In this document: piece by piece, positions 1 to 9,268 of the stretch
Numbering within the stretch: position 1 is the first letter of the stretch
Layout: the number at the start of each line of letters is the position of its first letter
Assembly: GCF_000455365.1 (NCBI RefSeq)
Contig: NZ_HG315684.1
Span: 197,789-261,788 of the forward strand
Reading direction: 5' to 3'
Source: Halopiger djelfimassiliensis
GTDB lineage: Archaea > Halobacteriota > Halobacteria > Halobacteriales > Natrialbaceae
Length of the DNA stretch: 64,000 nt
Notes under the pieces: generated by a model
Told to the model about the DNA's origin: nothing
Databases searched by the model: none
Seen by the model: the letters and a program-made list of their open reading frames with translations, nothing else
Program-made: the position numbers and the translations under genes

Positions 1-324
1 CTCGAAGGTCATGTACTCGAAGGTGACCTCCGGCTCGATCTCGGCGGTCACCCGCTCGGTCCGGATCGTCACCTCGTGTTCGCGGGGCCGGTCCCGGTCG
101 ACCGGCGGCGGGAGGTCGGTCGGATCCCGGGCGATCCGGTCGACGTCGACAGCCGTCGCCGCCGGCAGTCCCTCCGCCGCCTCGTCGGTCCGTTCGGTCC
201 GCGTGTCCCCGTCCGCCGATTCACTCAGTTCCGGCGCGCCGTCGAAACAACCGGCGATACCCGCCACACCGGCACCGCCGACCGTCTGCAAGAACCGCCG
301 TCGGGTCTCCGTGCTCGGGTTCAT
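1..324 (-). CDS. nirK: Copper-containing nitrite reductase NirK, N-terminal part (cut by window edge)
   Basis: The first 108 codons of a minus-strand gene are present; the rest lies beyond base 1. The product begins with a Tat motif (TRRRFLQ, residues 7-13) and a lipobox ending at Cys26 (GIAGC), so it is probably exported and lipid-anchored. A block then reads DVDRIARDPTDLPPPVDRD and is followed by a segment ending FEYMTF, the pattern I know from the start of the first cupredoxin domain of haloarchaeal NirK, which reduces nitrite to nitric oxide in denitrification. The copper ligands lie outside the window, so the call rests on the N-terminal pattern alone; another multicopper oxidase is the alternative. 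Confidence 0.75.
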   Translation of the reverse strand, partial: MNPSTETRRRFLQTVGGAGVAGIAGCFDGAPELSESADGDTRTERTDEAAEGLPAATAVDVDRIARDPTDLPPPVDRDRPREHEVTIRTERVTAEIEPEVTFEYMTFE

Positions 325-550
325 GGCGTAACATAACCAACTCGATGTGTATGACTATTGAATAACGAGGCGCGTTTCTCCCCCGTGAGAAGCGGTCTGC
401 AGCCGTTCAGCCGAATTATTCCGTGGTGGGAACGACACCAAAGATGTTCATCGATCCACTATAACAGGATACGGCCCCAGCAGCGCCGTTTCGACGGCTG
501 GCTCTGAGACGCGACGCGGGATTCAAGCGTCTCGTTCCCGTATCCCGAAT

Positions 551-1549
551 ATGTCACGTGCGGCCGATCTCGCGTCCGTCCTCGAGACGACCGAGTCGCT
601 TGCGATCGTCTGTCACGACAACCCGGACCCGGACTGTCTCGCAAGCGCGATCGCGCTCGAGGCGATCGCACTGGCGCGTGAGGTCGACGACGTCACGATC
701 GCCTACGGTGGTGAGATCTCCCACCAGCAAAACCGGGCGTTCGTCAACATGCTCGATATCGGCCTCCGACCGATCGACGACACCGATGTCGAGGCCCACG
801 AGCGGATCGGGTTCGTCGATCACAGCCAGCCCGGCGGCAACACCGAACTGCCGGCGCGTATCGAACCGGACATCGTCGTCGACCACCATCCCGGGTCGTC
901 GGTCGAAGCCCGTTTCGAGGACGTCCGGACGAAATACGGCGCGACGGCGACGATCTTCGTCGAGTACTTGCAGGAACTCGAGGTCGAACTGACCGCCCGG
1001 CTCGCGTCGGCGCTTTTGTTCGCGCTCCATCGCGAGCGACTGGATTTCGTCCGGGAGCCGACCAGACGGGAGTACGAGGCCGCCCTGACGGTCTATCCCG
1101 ACGCGGAACTGGACGTGCTCGAGCAACTCTACGGGAGCGCGTTCTCCCCGGGCACCCTCGATGCGATCGGGAAGGCGATCGCGAGCCGCGAACGCCGCGG
1201 GTCGTCGCTGGTCGCAAGCGCCGGCAAGACGGCCGAAACGGATGCGCTCCCGCAGGCGGCGGACTATCTGCTCAACCTCGAGGGGGTTGATACGGTGTTG
1301 GTCTACGGGATCGTCGGCGAGGCGATCAGACTGAGCGCCCGCTCGATCGATCCACGAGTACACATCGGCGAGACCCTCGCCAGCGGCTTCGGCGAGCTCG
1401 GAACGGTCGGGGGCCACCACGACATGGCCGGCGGCCGGATCGAACTCGGCCTGTTCGCGGACGACGCCGACGACGTCGACGAACTCCTCGAGTTCGTCGG
1501 CAGCCGACTTTCGCGGCGGTTTTTCGACGCGTTGAACCTCGACGAGTGA
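551..1549 (+). CDS. DHH family phosphoesterase (NrnA/RecJ-like)
   Basis: The 332-residue protein has the N-terminal metal-binding motif CHDNPDPDCLASA (about residues 20-32), the signature DHHPG near residue 111 and a C-terminal DHHA1-type motif GGHHDMAGG near residue 287. This is the layout of Mn-dependent phosphoesterases that cleave short oligonucleotides (nanoRNA), cyclic dinucleotides or 3'-phosphoadenosine 5'-phosphate. It is cytoplasmic, with no signal or membrane segment. It stands alone between the divergent nirK and the convergent hsp20. The exact substrate cannot be read from the sequence; many haloarchaea carry several paralogues of this family. Confidence 0.9.
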   Translation: MSRAADLASVLETTESLAIVCHDNPDPDCLASAIALEAIALAREVDDVTIAYGGEISHQQNRAFVNMLDIGLRPIDDTDVEAHERIGFVDHSQPGGNTELPARIEPDIVVDHHPGSSVEARFEDVRTKYGATATIFVEYLQELEVELTARLASALLFALHRERLDFVREPTRREYEAALTVYPDAELDVLEQLYGSAFSPGTLDAIGKAIASRERRGSSLVASAGKTAETDALPQAADYLLNLEGVDTVLVYGIVGEAIRLSARSIDPRVHIGETLASGFGELGTVGGHHDMAGGRIELGLFADDADDVDELLEFVGSRLSRRFFDALNLDE

Positions 1550-1570
1550 GTTCCAGCGACGCGACCGCGA

Positions 1571-2032
1571 TCACTCGATCTGGATCGATCTGGATTCGTC
1601 CGTCGGTTCCCGTTTCGGTAGCCGGACCGTCAGGATACCGTTATTGACGGTCGCATCGACCCCGTCGGCGTCGACGGAAGCGGGGAGCGTTACGTGGCGG
1701 CTGAACGACTGAACCGTTCGCTCGCGGCGAATGAAGGTCCCGTCGTCCGCTTCGTGTTCCGTCCGCCGTTCGCGTTCGCCCCTGATCGACAGCGTCTCCC
1801 CCGAGAGTCGAATCTCGATGTCGTCGGTCTCGTAGCCGGGAACGTCGACAGTAACGACGAACGCGTCGCCTTCGTCGGCGAGATCGAGGCTCGTCGACCG
1901 GCCCATCGATTCCTCGAGGCGGCTTCGAGTATCCGCCTCGAGATCCCACGAGCGAGCCGCTTGCTCGAGTTGGCTGTTCAGTCGCTCGACCAGTTGTCTG
2001 ATGCCGTCGAACGGCCCGGATCGTTCTGCCAT
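1571..2032 (-). CDS. Hsp20/alpha-crystallin small heat shock protein
   Basis: The product (153 residues) contains an alpha-crystallin domain over about residues 50-140, with VTVDVPGYETDDIEIRLSG, the beta-strand segment GERERRTE, and the closing motif ATVNNGILTVRLPK, the conserved GxLxV-type element of the family. It is an ATP-independent holdase that binds unfolding proteins. The start at 2032 is preferred because a purine-rich GGAAGAGAG lies a few bases upstream; ATG at 2047 would add five residues. dnaK and dnaJ lie 3-8 kb downstream on the other strand, so the area is rich in chaperones, though these are separate transcription units. Confidence 0.92.
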   Translation of the reverse strand: MAERSGPFDGIRQLVERLNSQLEQAARSWDLEADTRSRLEESMGRSTSLDLADEGDAFVVTVDVPGYETDDIEIRLSGETLSIRGERERRTEHEADDGTFIRRERTVQSFSRHVTLPASVDADGVDATVNNGILTVRLPKREPTDESRSIQIE

Positions 2033-2184
2033 GGTCTCTCTTCCCATAGGTAGGACGGCAGCGGCGAAAAAGACCACTCCCCGCCCGGGTGACGGTCAGT
2101 GTTTCCAACGAATTACTCCGTTGAATTGCAGCAGAACCTATGGGTTGGCTGGGGGTTTTAACGCTGGTTCACCTAGGAGCGGAT

Positions 2185-2865
2185 ATGACGAAAGCACTGT
2201 TCGTCGTCAGCGAGGAAGGTTACTGGGGAGAGGAGTGTGTCGAACCGCTCGAGAGCCTCTCGAACGCGGGAGTCGAGATCACGGTCGCGACCCCGTCGGG
2301 GAACCCGCCGAAGATCGACGAGCGATCGATCGACCCCGAGGAGGTCGGCGAGGACACTGCCGAGCACGTCCAGGAAGTCCACGAGACCGACGAGCGGTTG
2401 AACGACCCGATCCCGACCGCACGGGCCGACGCCGACGACTACGACGTCGTCGTTTTCCCCGGCGGCCACGGCACCGAGTGGGACGTCAACCAGGACCGCG
2501 ACGCCCGGCGGCTGCTCCGCGATGCCGTCGAAGGGGACGACGGCAAAGCGCTCGTCGTCTGTCATGCGGTGGGAATTCTCGGGTTCGCGCGCGATAGCCA
2601 CGGCGCGTTCATCGTCAACGGGCGCGACGTGACCGGCTTCCCGAACGCGTGGGAAGAGACCATCGTCGACGAGGACGACCGCATGCCCAGCGGTCGTAAA
2701 CTCCCCTACTGGGTCGAGGACGAAGTGAAAGCGGCCGGCGGGAACTGGGACGCCGAACTCGAGCAGGAGACAAGCGTCACCGTCGACGGCGATCTCATCA
2801 CCGCCCGCGGCCCCGAATCCTCGAGTGCGGCGGCCGAGACGCTGCTCGAGGAGCTGGACGTGTAG
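2185..2865 (+). CDS. DJ-1/PfpI family protein (class I glutamine amidotransferase-like)
   Basis: The 226-residue protein starts MTKALFVVSEEGYWGEE and carries VVFPGGHGTEWD (about residues 90-101) and LVVCHAVGILGFA (about 123-135), with the nucleophile-elbow cysteine in VCHA. The closing IVNGRDVTGFPNAWEE block is typical of the Hsp31/YajL-like branch with glyoxalase III or deglycase activity. ATG at 2185 is preceded by GGAG at the right spacing; an upstream in-frame start at 2140 would add an unlikely leader. It is monocistronic. Protein-damage repair or methylglyoxal handling is the likely role; this is inferred from family only. Confidence 0.88.
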   Translation: MTKALFVVSEEGYWGEECVEPLESLSNAGVEITVATPSGNPPKIDERSIDPEEVGEDTAEHVQEVHETDERLNDPIPTARADADDYDVVVFPGGHGTEWDVNQDRDARRLLRDAVEGDDGKALVVCHAVGILGFARDSHGAFIVNGRDVTGFPNAWEETIVDEDDRMPSGRKLPYWVEDEVKAAGGNWDAELEQETSVTVDGDLITARGPESSSAAAETLLEELDV

Positions 2866-2927
2866 GTCGACAACCGCCGTGACGGCCGGACCGAGGCCGT
2901 TATACGCACGGCTTGCCGAGGGCGTGT

Positions 2928-3104
2928 GTGGCCCCCGCTGAATCGAACACATCCGAACGGGCCGATCCGTTGCGGAGTCGCAGTTACCGCATCACCGTCG
3001 ACGACGGCCGCGAATCGTTTTTCGCACTGAGCATCGAAGACGTCACGAGCGAACACGCGTGGCTGATGTCGGATACCGTCGTCGCCCTCGAGAACATCCG
3101 CTGA
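2928..3104 (+). CDS. Small conserved haloarchaeal protein (DUF7331-like)
   Basis: A 58-residue acidic protein starting at GTG. It contains YRITVDDGRESFFALS and ends with AWLMSDTVVALENIR. The pattern of a short beta-rich body followed by AW-x-SD-x-V-x-L resembles small haloarchaeal proteins grouped as DUF7331, whose function is unknown. No cysteine pairs or membrane segment are present. The GTG start is chosen because the in-frame codons before it (from 2913) lack coding character; the spacing to the neighbouring genes suggests a separate unit. The family match is from memory of the pattern and is not firm. Confidence 0.55.
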   Translation: MAPAESNTSERADPLRSRSYRITVDDGRESFFALSIEDVTSEHAWLMSDTVVALENIR

Positions 3105-3293
3105 GCCGCCCGACGAGACGGTCGCGGACTCGCCGCCGACGGGCGAGAAGCATACACCGTCCTCGAGCGGCGGGACTGTCGCCTCCGCCCACGCTCTTTC
3201 CCCTGACCCGCCACGGTCGCAGCCGCGACGTTCCCGACCGCCACCGATTGCCGGTCACGGCAGGGTTTTGGGGCTTGCAGCAGTGGCTCCAGT

Positions 3294-4325
3294 ATGGAGT
3301 ACACCACGCTCGGCAGGACGGGGACGACGGTCTCGCAACTGTGTTTCGGGACGTGGCGGTTCGGCCGCGAAACCGGCGGCGTCGTCGAAACCGACCGCGA
3401 ACAAGCCCACGCGTTGCTCGACGCCGCGTGGGACCACGGCATCAACTTCATCGATACCGCAAACGTTTACGGAACGCCGAACGGCACGTCAGAGCGGTTC
3501 ATCGGCGAGTGGCTCGACGACCACGACCGGGAGGACGTCGTGATCGCCTCGAAGGTCTACTTTCCCTTCGACGGCCGGGGCGAGCCGGGGCCGAACGACT
3601 CCGGACTCGGCCGCAAGCACGTCCGCGCCCAGATCGAGGGGACCCTCGAGCGGCTGGGAACGGACTACCTCGATCTCTACTACATCCACCGCTGGGACGA
3701 GGAGACGCCCATCGAGGAAACGCTGCGGACGCTCACCGACCTCGTTCGAGAGGGGAAAGTCCATCACCTCGGCGCGAGTACGATGGCCGCCTGGCAACTG
3801 ACCAAGGCACTGTGGAAAAGCGACGCTAACGGCCTCGAGCGGTTCGACGTGACCCAACCGCTGTTTCACGCCGGCTACCGCGACGATATCACGGACTACC
3901 TCGACGTCTGTGCCGATCAGGACCTCGCTGTCTGTCCGTACTCGCCGCTTGCGGGCGGTTTTCTCACCGGCAAGTACGAGCGAGCCGACGAGGACGACCC
4001 GACTGCTTTCGAGGGACCCCACGGGGCGCGTGGCTCGCTCGACGATCGTTTCGAGGACTACTACCTCTCCGAACGCGGCTGGCGCGTGCTCGACGAGATC
4101 CGATCGGTCGCCGACGAACTCGATGCGACGCCTGCACAGGTCTCGCTGCGGTGGCTCATCGAACAGCAGTCGGTTACCTGCGTGCCGATCGTCGGCGCAC
4201 GGACCGTCGACCAACTCCAGGAGAACGTCGGTGCCGTCGACCTGTCGCTTTCGGACGAGCAGTTCGATCGGATCGTCGACGCCCGCTACGACGAGTCGGG
4301 AGCGCGCTGGGGCCACCGGTCCTGA
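3294..4325 (+). CDS. Aldo/keto reductase
   Basis: The 343-residue protein is a TIM-barrel NAD(P)H-dependent oxidoreductase. The catalytic tetrad can be followed: Asp and Tyr in DTANVYG (about residues 46-52), Lys in IASKVYF (about 84-90) and His in YYIHRWD (about 126-132). The C-terminal cofactor site is represented by CVPIVGARTVDQLQEN. It belongs to the branch related to YajO and the voltage-channel beta subunit, which uses diverse aldehydes and ketones; no specific substrate is evident. It starts at ATG with no close upstream neighbour and is followed by a convergent small membrane-protein gene. Confidence 0.92.
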   Translation: MEYTTLGRTGTTVSQLCFGTWRFGRETGGVVETDREQAHALLDAAWDHGINFIDTANVYGTPNGTSERFIGEWLDDHDREDVVIASKVYFPFDGRGEPGPNDSGLGRKHVRAQIEGTLERLGTDYLDLYYIHRWDEETPIEETLRTLTDLVREGKVHHLGASTMAAWQLTKALWKSDANGLERFDVTQPLFHAGYRDDITDYLDVCADQDLAVCPYSPLAGGFLTGKYERADEDDPTAFEGPHGARGSLDDRFEDYYLSERGWRVLDEIRSVADELDATPAQVSLRWLIEQQSVTCVPIVGARTVDQLQENVGAVDLSLSDEQFDRIVDARYDESGARWGHRS

Positions 4326-4365
4326 TTCAGCCTCGCCGGCCGCCGAAGGGTGGCCGCGGTGACAG

Positions 4366-4590
4366 TCAGATACCGACGCCGGGCCGGCCGGACTGCCACA
4401 CTCCCTCGAGCCAGTGCAACACCAGGTACAAAGCGAGGTACAGTCCCATCAGCACGGGACTGACCAGGTAACCGATCGCCGCGGTACAGACCGCCCAGCC
4501 GATCGGATGGGCGATGTCGCGATTCGTGCCGTCGACGTAGACGGCGTACGCCCCGATGGCGGGGAGGATCAGGGCAAACAATCCGAGCAT
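4366..4590 (-). CDS. Small two-helix membrane protein, unknown function
   Basis: A 74-residue hydrophobic protein beginning MLGLFALILPAIGAYAVYVDG. It has one N-terminal transmembrane segment (about residues 2-20) and a hydrophobic stretch at about 35-60 that could cross once or twice. ATG at 4590 is preferred, because GAGGACAGGAA lies just upstream; an in-frame start at 4623 exists. I do not recognise a family. It converges on the aldo/keto reductase gene. Hydrophobicity and an uninterrupted frame with haloarchaeal codon use support a real gene. Confidence 0.6.
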   Translation of the reverse strand: MLGLFALILPAIGAYAVYVDGTNRDIAHPIGWAVCTAAIGYLVSPVLMGLYLALYLVLHWLEGVWQSGRPGVGI

Positions 4591-4720
4591 ATTCGTTCCT
4601 GTCCTCTTTACTACCATAACCACTTCGACTATCCAACTAGTGTCGGTCGTCGTCTCGACTCGTAGCTGACGGTGCGCAGTGAATCAGTCCCTTTTTACGA
4701 ACCGGCGGGGAACTGCCACT

Positions 4721-4915
4721 ATGAGCTTCGAGGAAGACGATCGCGTCGTTCTGCACGACGAACACAGCGAATTCGACGGAGAGACCGGAACCATCACCCA
4801 GACGATGGAATCGATGTTCGGCGACGTCACCTATACCATCAGCTTCGACGACGGTCAGGAAGCCGGCGTCCCCGAGGACGCGCTCGAGGCGGCCGACGAC
4901 ACCGACGAGGAATAA
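4721..4915 (+). CDS. Small acidic conserved protein with SH3-like fold signature
   Basis: A 64-residue protein starting MSFEEDDRVVLHDEHSEFDG. The middle reads GTITQTMESMFGDVTYTISFDDGQEAGVPEDALEAAD in outline: a beta-barrel type repeat in which an opening DRVVL strand, a GT-x-T turn and a closing EAGVPEDxLE motif recall KOW or DUF1918-like small barrels. It probably binds nucleic acid or protein, but no function is established. ATG at 4721 is chosen over 4679 because the conserved block begins there. It lies 63 nt before the COG1325 gene on the same strand, so the two could be co-transcribed. Confidence 0.7.
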   Translation: MSFEEDDRVVLHDEHSEFDGETGTITQTMESMFGDVTYTISFDDGQEAGVPEDALEAADDTDEE

Positions 4916-4978
4916 CCGAGAGACCGGGCTCGAGTCGGCCCCGCCGCTCGAGCCGTTACCGTACCGGACAGACCGCAG

Positions 4979-5416
4979 ATGCCACAGATCCCGCTTCACT
5001 ACGTCGATTTACGGACGTTCTGCTACGCCACCGAGGACGAAAAGCGCGTCGAGGAGGCGCTTCGAACGTTCCTGCCCGAGGAGTTCGAGATCGACCGCGC
5101 CGAGAGCGAAGGCCACTACGGCGACCGCATTCTCGTCCTCTCTGCGCGCGTCGAGAACGCCGACGACGTTCGCCACGTGCTCTCGCGTCTCACGGCGCTC
5201 GAGAGCTTCGACCGGCTGATCGCGGAACTCGACGACCGCGTCACCGAAAACACCGAACTCTTCCTGCGACTGGACAAACAGGCCGCCTTCGAAGGGGACG
5301 TTCGTCTCGGCGACGGCATCACCTTTCGGGGCAAAGTCGAGGCCTACCCCGCGACCAAGTCGGCAGCCGTCGAGAACGCCGAGACGGTTCTCGAACGGCT
5401 GCGGGACGACGACTGA
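4979..5416 (+). CDS. RNA-binding protein, COG1325 (predicted exosome-associated)
   Basis: The 145-residue protein begins MPQIPLHYVDLRTFCYATEDE and contains LRTFLPEEFEIDRAESEGHYGD, then a long amphipathic stretch and FRGKVEAYPATKSAAVENAE. This matches the archaeal family (formerly DUF54, COG1325) predicted to be an RNA-binding exosome component because of its genomic association with exosome and RNase P genes. It is soluble. No exosome genes are adjacent here. The same-strand small gene upstream is a possible co-transcription partner; dnaK follows after about 195 nt with its own promoter. Confidence 0.85.
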   Translation: MPQIPLHYVDLRTFCYATEDEKRVEEALRTFLPEEFEIDRAESEGHYGDRILVLSARVENADDVRHVLSRLTALESFDRLIAELDDRVTENTELFLRLDKQAAFEGDVRLGDGITFRGKVEAYPATKSAAVENAETVLERLRDDD

Positions 5417-5580
5417 GTCCGGGACCGCTTTCGCGACGACTGGTCAGCGCCGGTTTCCGATCCGAACGGCTCGGGTCGCCCGCTGGCTTGCGTCGGCCTG
5501 GACGGCAGAAACCGACGGATAGCGGGCCGAAAGCGACGCGTGTGCGATTTTATTCGACCCGTGCCTCGGGCTAGTAACGC

Positions 5581-5587
5581 TTAAAAC
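5581..5587 (+). promoter_or_regulatory. Putative TATA box of dnaK
   Basis: TTAAAAC is centred about 28 nt before the dnaK ATG at 5612, which is the spacing expected for an archaeal TATA box driving a leaderless mRNA. A second AT-rich stretch (GATTTTATT, about 5546-5554) lies further upstream and could give a transcript with a leader. No bacterial CIRCE-type inverted repeat is visible between them. Confidence 0.4.
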
Positions 5588-5611
5588 AAAGTGCGCATAA
5601 TAGCCCCCATA

Positions 5612-7561
5612 ATGGCGAGCAACAAGATTCTCGGAATCGACCTCGGTACGACGAACAGTGCCTTCGCCGTGATGGAAGGCGGCGATCCGGAAATCATCGT
5701 CAACGCCGAAGGTGAACGGACGACGCCCTCCGTCGTCGCGTTTAACGACGACGAGCGACTCGTCGGGAAGCCGGCGAAGAACCAGGCCGTCCAGAACCCC
5801 GAGCGGACGATTCAGTCGATCAAGCGCCACATGGGTGAGGAGGACTACACCGTCGAGATCGATGGCGAGGAGTACACGCCCGAAGAGATCTCGGCGATGA
5901 TCCTCCAGAAGATCAAACACGACGCGGAGGACTACCTCGGTGACGAAGTCGAACGCGCCGTCATCACGGTCCCGGCGTACTTCTCGGACCGACAGCGCCA
6001 GGCGACCAAGGACGCCGGCGAGATCGCCGGCTTCGAGGTCGAGCGCATCATCAACGAGCCGACTGCCGCGTCGATGGCCTACGGCCTCGACGACGAATCC
6101 GACCAGACCGTCCTCGTCTACGACCTCGGCGGTGGCACGTTCGACGTCTCTATTCTCGATCTCGGCGGCGGCGTCTACGAGGTCGTCGCTACGAACGGTG
6201 ACAACGACCTCGGTGGGGACGACTGGGACGAGGCGATCATCGACTGGCTCGCTGACAACTTCGAGGAGGAGCACGGGATCGACCTCCGCGAGGACCGGCA
6301 GGCCCTCCAGCGGCTGAAAGACGCCGCCGAGGAGGCCAAGATCGAACTCTCATCGCGCAAGGAAACCGAGATCAACCTGCCCTTTATCACGGCGACCGAC
6401 GACGGCCCGATCCACCTCGAGGAGGCCCTGACGCGGGCCAAGTTCGAGTCGCTGACCGAGGATCTCATCGAGCGCACGGTCGAACCGACCGAACAGGCCC
6501 TCGAGGACGCCGGCTACGACAAAGACGACATCGACGAGGTGTTGCTCGTCGGCGGTTCGACCCGGATGCCCCAGGTCGCCGAGAAGGTCGAGGAACTGAC
6601 CGGCAAGGAACCACAGAAGAACGTCAATCCCGACGAGGCCGTCGCGCTGGGTGCGGCCATTCAGGGCGGGGTCCTCGGCGGCGAGGTCGACGACATCGTC
6701 CTGCTCGACGTCACGCCGCTCTCGCTGGGGATCGAGGTCAAGGGTGGCCTCTTCGAACGTCTCATCGAGAAGAACACGACGATTCCGACCGAGGAGTCGA
6801 AAATCTTCACCACGGCGGCGGACAACCAGACCTCCGTCCAGGTGCGGGTCTTCCAGGGTGAACGCGAAATCGCCGAGGAGAACGAACTGCTCGGCGAGTT
6901 CCACCTGACCGGCATCCCGCCGGCCCCCGCTGGAACCCCACAGATCGAAGTGACCTTCTCCATCGACGAGAACGGTATCGTCAACGTCTCTGCGGAGGAC
7001 AAAGGCTCCGGCAACCAGGAGGAGATCACCATCGAAGGCGGTGCCGGGCTCTCCGACGCAGAGATCGAGGAGATGCAACGCGAGGCCGAGAAACACGCCG
7101 AAGAAGACGAGAAAAAGCGCCAGCGGATCGAGGCCCGCAACACCGCCGAAGCGACGATCCAGCGCGCCGAAAAGCTGCTCGAGGAGAACGACGAAGAGGT
7201 CGACGACGACCTCCGGGAACAGATCGAGGCCGCCGTCGAGGAGCTCGAGGCGACGATCGACGACGACGAGGCCGACGCCGAGGAGATCGAAGCGGCGACC
7301 GAGGAACTGAGCACGGAACTTCAGGAGATCGGCAAACAGATGTACCAAGAAGCCGGTGCCGAGGGCGCTGCCGGTGCAGGTCCGGGCGGCGCGGCCGGCG
7401 CAGGTGCAGGCCCCGGCGGTGCGGCCGGTGCTGGTGCCGGTCCCGGCGGCATGGGCGGCGGCCCGAATCCCGGTCCGGGCGGCGCTGCCGGTGGTGAGGA
7501 CGAGGAGTTCGTCGACGCCGACTTCGAAGACGTCGACTTCGAGGAAGACGACGAGGACTGA
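5612..7561 (+). CDS. dnaK: Molecular chaperone DnaK (Hsp70)
   Basis: The 649-residue protein has the Hsp70 phosphate-1 motif [13 protein letters not shown] near the N-terminus, the phosphate-2 motif [12 protein letters not shown] (about residues 175-186) and the adenosine motif [12 protein letters not shown] (about 310-321). A substrate-binding domain with NEDAxxx-like [11 protein letters not shown] precedes it, followed by a helical lid and a Gly/Ala/Pro-rich tail (about 580-625) ending in an acidic [19 protein letters not shown]-type terminus. It refolds proteins with DnaJ and GrpE. ATG at 5612 begins the conserved [12 protein letters not shown]; the GTG at 5591 is rejected. dnaJ is 1.7 kb downstream; grpE is not in the window. 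Confidence 0.98.
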   Translation: MASNKILGIDLGTTNSAFAVMEGGDPEIIVNAEGERTTPSVVAFNDDERLVGKPAKNQAVQNPERTIQSIKRHMGEEDYTVEIDGEEYTPEEISAMILQKIKHDAEDYLGDEVERAVITVPAYFSDRQRQATKDAGEIAGFEVERIINEPTAASMAYGLDDESDQTVLVYDLGGGTFDVSILDLGGGVYEVVATNGDNDLGGDDWDEAIIDWLADNFEEEHGIDLREDRQALQRLKDAAEEAKIELSSRKETEINLPFITATDDGPIHLEEALTRAKFESLTEDLIERTVEPTEQALEDAGYDKDDIDEVLLVGGSTRMPQVAEKVEELTGKEPQKNVNPDEAVALGAAIQGGVLGGEVDDIVLLDVTPLSLGIEVKGGLFERLIEKNTTIPTEESKIFTTAADNQTSVQVRVFQGEREIAEENELLGEFHLTGIPPAPAGTPQIEVTFSIDENGIVNVSAEDKGSGNQEEITIEGGAGLSDAEIEEMQREAEKHAEEDEKKRQRIEARNTAEATIQRAEKLLEENDEEVDDDLREQIEAAVEELEATIDDDEADAEEIEAATEELSTELQEIGKQMYQEAGAEGAAGAGPGGAAGAGAGPGGAAGAGAGPGGMGGGPNPGPGGAAGGEDEEFVDADFEDVDFEEDDED

Positions 7562-8045
7562 ACCGACGACCGCGGCGGATCGCCGACCGATTCCCTTCTG
7601 GCTGCGGTGGCGTCTCACTCGTTCACTGCGTTCCGTCAGCGGAGAGCCTGTCGCTGGAACCGGCCGCCGGTAGTCCGTCGGTGGGGTCGTTCCGGCCGTT
7701 CACGGCTCCGGGAAGCTTTCGATGACCGCCACACCGAGTTCCCCGGTAAATAGGGAGAAATTTATGATATCGAATACTGAAAATTAACTGATGGGTGTGT
7801 CCTGTACTCGCAGATAACTCTTCGGGAGTGGGAGATCCGTCCACGACACGACCTCTGCTGATTATCTGTGTGGCAAGAATTGGGCGGGAGGACATCTTTC
7901 CCAGCTATATTGTGAGTTGCCGATTGGTATGTCGATAATACACGGCGTCTTCGATTCGGATGAGTAGTTATATCACTGTGTTACCAATTCCCTATTCAAT
8001 AAAGTAAAAAGACATATCAGCGTCAAATATAAACCTTGTTTCGAG
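7562..8045. other. Intergenic region between dnaK and the glycerophosphodiesterase gene
   Basis: About 480 nt without a convincing gene. The first 170 nt are GC-rich; from about 7740 the composition becomes AT-rich, as in haloarchaeal promoter regions. AT-rich elements near 7995-8010 and 8025-8034 could serve the downstream lipoprotein gene. A minus-strand open frame at 7623-7895 lacks family resemblance and acidic character and is not counted as a gene. Confidence 0.6.
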
Positions 8046-9107
8046 ATGGAAAACACATCGAGTATGCTCAATCGCCGACGGTTCGTTGCAGGAACGGGAG
8101 CGGTAGTCGCTGGAAGCACACTCGCCGGGTGTGCGGACTCGGACGACGACTCCGACGAGAACCCGGCGGACGACGGTTCCAGCGAAGAACCGACTGACGA
8201 TCCCGAGGACGACTCCACGGACGACGCCGACGAGGAGACGGAGTACGACGACCGGGCGACGGTCATCGCCCACCGCGGGTTCGCCGGCATGTATCCCGAA
8301 AACACCATCGGGGCCTTCGAACAGGCCGCCATGGGCGACCCGAACGACGAGGCGGAACGGCGCAGGGCCGACTGGATCGAACTCGACGTTCATCCGACCG
8401 CCGACGGCGATATCGCGGTCTACCACCACCGCGATCTGGAGGAGGCGACCGACGCCGAGGGGCAGGTCTACGATCTGCCCTCCGAGGAGGTCTTCTCGGC
8501 GGAGGTCCTCGAGAGCGGGGAGACGGTGCCGTCCCTCGAGGAAGCACTGGAGACGATCCCGGACGATGTGGGCGTCAACATCGAGATCAAGGTCGGAGCC
8601 GAGGAACTCAACTGGGCGTGGGGCGCGACGGATCCGAAACACTACGACCGCGACGATCCACACGACTACGACCATCCCGAGGACGAACTCGAGCAGTGGC
8701 AGTGGCTCCAGACGATGGTCGACATCGCGGCCGACTACGACAACGAGATCCTGCTGTCGACGTTCTGGGAAGGAGCTATCTGGGCGCTCGAGAACGACAT
8801 CGACCACGACTTCCCCGTGGCGTTTCTCATGTGGTACTCCGTTCAGGAGGGCCTCGATATGGCCGACAAGTACGATCTCGCCGCGCTCAATCCCCCGATG
8901 GGGATGATTCAGGACACGACGATGTTCGACGCGGAGACGTACGCCGACGAAACCGACATCGACATCGTCGCCGAAGCCCACGATCGCGATCTCCCCGTCA
9001 ACGTCTATACGGTCGAAACCTGGCGCGAAGTCGAACAGCTCATCGATGCCGGGGCCGACGGGCTCTTCCTCGACTACAGCGAGATCGTCCGCTGGGGTGC
9101 CCTGTAA
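8046..9107 (+). CDS. Glycerophosphodiester phosphodiesterase, Tat lipoprotein
   Basis: The 353-residue protein begins with a Tat motif (NRRRFVAG) and a lipobox ending at Cys29 (STLAGC), followed by a long Asp/Glu/Ser linker typical of surface haloarchaeal proteins. The catalytic domain starts with VIAHRGFAGMYPENT (about residues 75-89) and continues with ELDVHPTADGDIAVYHH, the His/Glu/Asp/His metal-binding set of GDPD enzymes, which split glycerophosphodiesters into glycerol 3-phosphate and an alcohol. It ends ADGLFLDYSEI-like, also typical. ATG at 8064 is an equally good start six codons later. It sits outside the membrane, so it may salvage phospholipid head groups or phosphate. Confidence 0.93.
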   Translation: MENTSSMLNRRRFVAGTGAVVAGSTLAGCADSDDDSDENPADDGSSEEPTDDPEDDSTDDADEETEYDDRATVIAHRGFAGMYPENTIGAFEQAAMGDPNDEAERRRADWIELDVHPTADGDIAVYHHRDLEEATDAEGQVYDLPSEEVFSAEVLESGETVPSLEEALETIPDDVGVNIEIKVGAEELNWAWGATDPKHYDRDDPHDYDHPEDELEQWQWLQTMVDIAADYDNEILLSTFWEGAIWALENDIDHDFPVAFLMWYSVQEGLDMADKYDLAALNPPMGMIQDTTMFDAETYADETDIDIVAEAHDRDLPVNVYTVETWREVEQLIDAGADGLFLDYSEIVRWGAL

Positions 9108-9268
9108 GCTCGATCGCCGACTTTCGATCCGATTGCTCGGCTGCGCAGTGGCTGTCCGTCCCGGACGGCGGTTCGTGACATCGGCCCGGGTGGGCCGTGA
9201 CGTTCTCGACGGTCCGACCGTCGAACGTTCGTTTCAAGTGGCTCAACCGAGTATCGGTTGGACAACGA

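Noticed and set aside
554-1420. Long minus-strand open frame opposite the DHH gene
   Set aside because: It mirrors the DHH phosphoesterase, is Arg/Asp-patterned without motifs, and is a typical GC-rich shadow.
7623-7895. 90-codon minus-strand open frame after dnaK
   Set aside because: No acidic character or known motif; lies in a region that changes to AT-rich promoter sequence.
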